Of a stretch of DNA of 64,000 nucleotides, positions 61,171-64,000 are shown piece after piece. The translations under genes were made by a program, and so were the position numbers. The stretch spans positions 62,001-126,000 of the forward strand of contig CAZYZX010000011.1 of assembly GCA_964652025.1 (NCBI GenBank), read 5' to 3'. The notes beneath the pieces are model-generated. The model saw only the letters and a program-made list of their open reading frames with translations, was not told where the DNA came from and made no database searches. This DNA comes from JAEXOD01 sp964652025. Lineage in GTDB: Bacteria > Bacteroidota > Ignavibacteria > Ignavibacteriales > Melioribacteraceae. The stretch's first letter is position 1; every line of letters begins with the position of its first letter.

Positions 61171-62109
61171 ATGATAAATATACCCAATTACAAAGAAGAT
61201 AACCCACAACCAAAATTACCACCAGTTTTTACTGGCTTAGCAGCATCTGTGCTAATCTTTTTTATTTATCAATTTGCAGGTTCTGCAATCTATTTATTAA
61301 TTTTTGGATTAAATAGCCTACAAATAGATAAATTTTCATCTTACGAAATTATAATGTTTAGGTTTTTAACTATTGATGGGCAAATCTTGTTTATGTTATT
61401 CCCCACTTTATTAATTACAAAATTTGTTTACCCAAACATTACCGATATTTTACGAGCTAGAAAACCTAATTTTCGTTTAAGTCTTCTTATTATTCTTGGT
61501 TTTATACTTCTAACGCCTATATTGCAATACTTAATGTCTTTTCAAAATATTTTTATAGATTATTTAAGTGCAAAAAACGCAACTTTTAATTCAGTTAAAA
61601 AATTTTTAGATACAATTAATGAAAACTTAGATAGCGTTTATAATAAAGTAATGATTTCCCACAATCTGTTAGAATTTTTTGGCATTGTTATTTTTGCCGC
61701 ACTAACCCCTGCAATTTGTGAGGAATTTTTATTTAGAGGACTTGTTCAAAAAAGTTTTGAATTAAAATTTAAAGCATTTTGGGCTATTTTTCTTTCCTCA
61801 TTTATCTTTAGCATTTTCCACTTTAACCCATATGGTTTAATTCCTCTTATTTTGCTTAGTATGTATTTTGGTTTTGCAGTTTATATTACAGATTCAATTT
61901 TAATTTCAATTATCTTACACTTTAGTAATAACTTTTTTTCAATCTTTGTTATGAATGTGTTCGATATTTCTGATATTAATAAGCAAACATCTTTATCTAA
62001 TAATGTTACTTTTGATATATCTTCATTTGTAGTTTTAGTAATTTTATTTTTATTTGTATTTAAATTTATAATTAATTACAACAAACAAATTAAAAAGGAG
62101 GAAGTATGA
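61171..62109 (+). CDS. CPBP-family intramembrane metalloprotease
   Basis: A 312-residue membrane protein with about eight hydrophobic helices. The CPBP/Abi motifs are present: 'LTPAICEEFLFRGLVQK' (EExxxR), 'FIFSIFHFNPYGLIPL' (FxxxH) and 'ISIILHFSNNFF' (HxxxN). The family cuts membrane-bound substrates, among them prenylated peptides or anchors; its target here is unknown. The stop overlaps the start of the zinc-ribbon gene by 4 bases, and AAGGAGG near the stop is the ribosome site for that gene. Confidence 0.93.
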   Translation: MINIPNYKEDNPQPKLPPVFTGLAASVLIFFIYQFAGSAIYLLIFGLNSLQIDKFSSYEIIMFRFLTIDGQILFMLFPTLLITKFVYPNITDILRARKPNFRLSLLIILGFILLTPILQYLMSFQNIFIDYLSAKNATFNSVKKFLDTINENLDSVYNKVMISHNLLEFFGIVIFAALTPAICEEFLFRGLVQKSFELKFKAFWAIFLSSFIFSIFHFNPYGLIPLILLSMYFGFAVYITDSILISIILHFSNNFFSIFVMNVFDISDINKQTSLSNNVTFDISSFVVLVILFLFVFKFIINYNKQIKKEEV

Positions 62110-62459
62110 TTTGCCCAAATTGCGAATACGAATATGTAGACGGGATAGAAATATGCCCAGACTGCAACGAAAAGCTAATTACTGAAGAAGAATTTGAGGG
62201 ACATCTATTAAATCCTAAAGATTGGGTAATTGTATACACCTGCGGTGAAGAATACGAAGCAGAAATGCTTAAAACTAATTTAGAAAGCGCTAATATAGAA
62301 GTTTTGTTGCTTTCACAAAAAGATAGCAGCTTCCCAGCCACTGGTGATTTATCTATTATTAAACTTTTAGTAAAAAAAACAGACGCTAATGATGCTTTAG
62401 ATATCATTAACGATATTAATTCAAAAAAGGATGAAGAAGGAGAATTTACGGAAGAATAA
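62106..62459 (+). CDS. Zinc-ribbon plus DUF2007-like protein
   Basis: A 117-residue protein. The start 'MICPNCEYEYVDGIEICPDC' holds two CxxC pairs of a zinc ribbon. The middle 'DWVIVYTCGEEYEAEMLKTN' and 'LESANIEVLLLS' fits DUF2007, a putative signal-transducing domain. An acidic tail follows. It overlaps the CPBP gene by 4 bases with AAAAAGGAGG as strong ribosome site, and its TAA touches the cdsA ATG. Function is unknown; the tight spacing suggests a link to membrane lipid or protease control. Confidence 0.8.
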   Translation: MICPNCEYEYVDGIEICPDCNEKLITEEEFEGHLLNPKDWVIVYTCGEEYEAEMLKTNLESANIEVLLLSQKDSSFPATGDLSIIKLLVKKTDANDALDIINDINSKKDEEGEFTEE

Positions 62460-63284
62460 ATGAAGAACAACACATTAACAAGAATTATCGTTTCTATTGC
62501 TGCGATACCCATAATACTTTTTTTATGCTATTACGGTAGAATTCCTTTTTTGCTTTTTGCCACATTTATTGGCGTAACAGCATATTACGAGTTTTATAAG
62601 ATGTCTCAAAAAAAAGCTGCTTATGCTAACTTTATTGTTGGTGCTGCGGCAATTATTTTTATATCTATTAACGCTTATAAAAATTTTGCTGAGTTTGAAA
62701 CAATTGTCTATGGTTCTGTATTAATATTATTATTAACAGAACTATTCCGAAATCACAACTCTGCTGTTTTTAACACTGGCACTACTTTAATAGGCATATT
62801 TTATATTGGCTTGTTTTCCTCCTCTCTAATCAAAATAAGAGAGTTTTACAACTATAACAATTTTATTTACGATAGAGGCGGATTAATAATTATTAGTATA
62901 TTAATTACAATTTGGGTTTGCGATTCAGCAGCTTTTTTTATTGGCACCCCATTAGGTAAGCATAAACTTTTTAAAAGGGTAAGCCCTAATAAAAGTTGGG
63001 AAGGCGCAATTGCTGGATTTGTTTTTTCAATTATTACAATTATTGCACTAAAATCTTTTTTAGTCGATTTCTTAAGTTGGCAAGATGCTATTGTTATTGG
63101 TATTATTACAGGCTCTGCAGGACAGGTTGGAGACTTGATAGAAAGCTTAATTAAGCGCGATTGCTCTGTTAAAGATTCGTCTTCTATTATTCCAGGACAT
63201 GGTGGCATTTTTGATAGATTCGATTCTTTACTTTTTACTGCTCCAATAATTTATATTTACTTAAAATATTTTTCTTCTTTGTAA
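62460..63284 (+). CDS. cdsA: Phosphatidate cytidylyltransferase
   Basis: A 274-residue inner-membrane enzyme with about eight hydrophobic helices that makes CDP-diacylglycerol from phosphatidic acid and CTP. The CdsA signature near the C-terminus is complete: 'SLIKRDCSVKDSSSIIPGHG' then 'GIFDRFDSL'. An earlier 'RVSPNKSWEGAIAGF' is also typical. It starts directly after the zinc-ribbon gene stop (TAAATG), so the three genes form one operon. It supplies precursors for all phospholipids. Confidence 0.96.
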   Translation: MKNNTLTRIIVSIAAIPIILFLCYYGRIPFLLFATFIGVTAYYEFYKMSQKKAAYANFIVGAAAIIFISINAYKNFAEFETIVYGSVLILLLTELFRNHNSAVFNTGTTLIGIFYIGLFSSSLIKIREFYNYNNFIYDRGGLIIISILITIWVCDSAAFFIGTPLGKHKLFKRVSPNKSWEGAIAGFVFSIITIIALKSFLVDFLSWQDAIVIGIITGSAGQVGDLIESLIKRDCSVKDSSSIIPGHGGIFDRFDSLLFTAPIIYIYLKYFSSL

Positions 63285-63347
63285 TAATCCAAATTGAAAC
63301 GTATAATTAGTTTTTAATGTTAATTTAATTAAAAAAGAAAGGACTTA

Positions 63348-64000
63348 ATGGCAAAAGTTTCGGTTGTAACTTTAGGTTGTTCTAAAAATACGGTTGATTC
63401 TGAAAGATTAATTAATCAACTTAAATTAAACAAAATGGAATTAGTAGATAATCCCGAAGAAGCGGATTATTTAATTATAAATACATGTGGATTTATAAAA
63501 GACGCTAAAGAAGAATCCATTGATGCAATATTAGAAGGGGTTGAACTAAAAAAAGATGGAAAAGTTAAAAAAGTAATTGCCGCTGGTTGCTTACCAGTTA
63601 GATATAAAGCAGAGCTTGAAGAAGAGATACCCGAAGTAGATGCATTTTTTGGATCCGAAGAATATGATAAAATATTAGATGAACTTAAATTAGACTTTAA
63701 AACTGAATTACTTGGCGAAAGAGAACTATTAACCCCCAAACATTACGCTTATTTAAAAATTTCCGAAGGGTGTGATAATCCTTGCTCGTTTTGCGCCATT
63801 CCTTTAATGCGCGGTAAACATGTTAGCAGGTCAATGGAAAGTTTATTATCAGAAGCTAAATCTTTGGCTAAAAAAGGTGTTAAAGAGCTTTTAATTATAG
63901 GACAAGATACAACAGACTACGGTAAAGATATTTACGGCAAACGTAACCTTGCAGAGTTGCTTAATAAACTTAGCAAAATAGAAGGTATTGAATGGATAAA
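63348..64000 (+). CDS. rimO: Ribosomal protein S12 methylthiotransferase RimO, partial
   Basis: An open frame starts with ATG at 63348 and runs past the window end (217 codons visible). It begins 'MAKVSVVTLGCSKNTVDSER', the RimO version of the UPF0004 start, and contains the radical-SAM Cys motif in 'CDNPCSFCAIPLMRGKHVSR'. RimO adds a methylthio group to Asp of ribosomal protein S12. AAGGA, five bases before the ATG, is a good ribosome site. It follows cdsA with a 63-base gap. The C-terminal TRAM domain is outside the window. Confidence 0.95.
   Translation, partial: MAKVSVVTLGCSKNTVDSERLINQLKLNKMELVDNPEEADYLIINTCGFIKDAKEESIDAILEGVELKKDGKVKKVIAAGCLPVRYKAELEEEIPEVDAFFGSEEYDKILDELKLDFKTELLGERELLTPKHYAYLKISEGCDNPCSFCAIPLMRGKHVSRSMESLLSEAKSLAKKGVKELLIIGQDTTDYGKDIYGKRNLAELLNKLSKIEGIEWI

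Noticed and set aside
62941..62947. TTGGCAC resembling a sigma-54 -24 box
   Set aside because: Inside the cdsA coding sequence and no TTGC-like -12 element follows at the right distance.
1..64000. Search for tRNA, rRNA, CRISPR arrays, insertion sequences and transposases
   Set aside because: No cloverleaf-like sequence, regular direct repeats, or transposase motifs were recognised by eye; a dedicated tRNA or repeat search could still find something missed.

Overview
The window comes from an AT-rich, diderm, LPS-making bacterium, most likely in the Bacteroidota/Chlorobiota/Ignavibacteria assemblage. The main sign is the large secreted beta-propeller protein at 55602-58175, which ends in a type-A T9SS-like sorting domain with the 'NYPNPFNPSTTIEF' signature typical of Ignavibacteria-type genomes. 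Lipid A genes (lpxB, lpxK), LptE, an outer-membrane beta-barrel protein, and promoter-like TAnnTTTG boxes agree with this. The exact lineage is an inference. No rRNA, tRNA, insertion sequence or CRISPR array was seen, and no gene-free stretch exceeds about 200 bases.

Left edge (1-4146, minus strand): four tightly packed or overlapping genes read as a type I Zorya anti-phage system: zorA (MotA-like with a long tail), zorB (MotB-like with an OmpA domain), zorC (EH-signature) and the first 80 residues of the candidate zorD, which runs off the window. It is the clearest accessory system here. A thioredoxin/peroxiredoxin-like gene lies just upstream on the same strand, and a plus-strand block follows: M14 peptidase, ECF sigma factor and ribosomal protein S21.

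7195-32217 (minus strand) is mostly housekeeping: recG, a DEAD-box helicase, gpsA, plsY, ispD and queA; then ppdK, lpxK, an acyltransferase, lpxB, an isoprenylcysteine-methyltransferase-like protein, a HAD phosphatase and smc. Further on are a glycosidase-like/multi-pass membrane fusion, a CBM9-like protein, an MscS channel with a cyclic-nucleotide-binding domain, and an M13 peptidase. Lipid A assembly (lpxB, lpxK, acyltransferase) and phospholipid precursor supply (gpsA, plsY, later cdsA) recur.

32353-37143 (plus strand): a lipoprotein-type isoaspartyl peptidase, then two SGNH hydrolases and an MBOAT acyltransferase that look like an envelope glycan O-acylation set, preceded by a near-match to a sigma-54 promoter.

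37208-55422 (minus strand): serS, leuS, DUF5683, mtaB, rpsA, cmk, DUF3108, a GT9 glycosyltransferase, a 3-methyladenine glycosylase, a TPR protein, a GT2 glycosyltransferase, lptE, a sigma-54 activator, an MBL-fold hydrolase, a SPOR protein, miaB and a 52-residue membrane protein. Right end (55602-64000): the T9SS-type propeller, a PabB-PabC fusion, a TorF-like outer-membrane protein with a 54-residue membrane protein upstream, a CPBP protease, a zinc-ribbon protein, cdsA and a truncated rimO. With mtaB, miaB and rimO the window carries all three main bacterial methylthiotransferase types.
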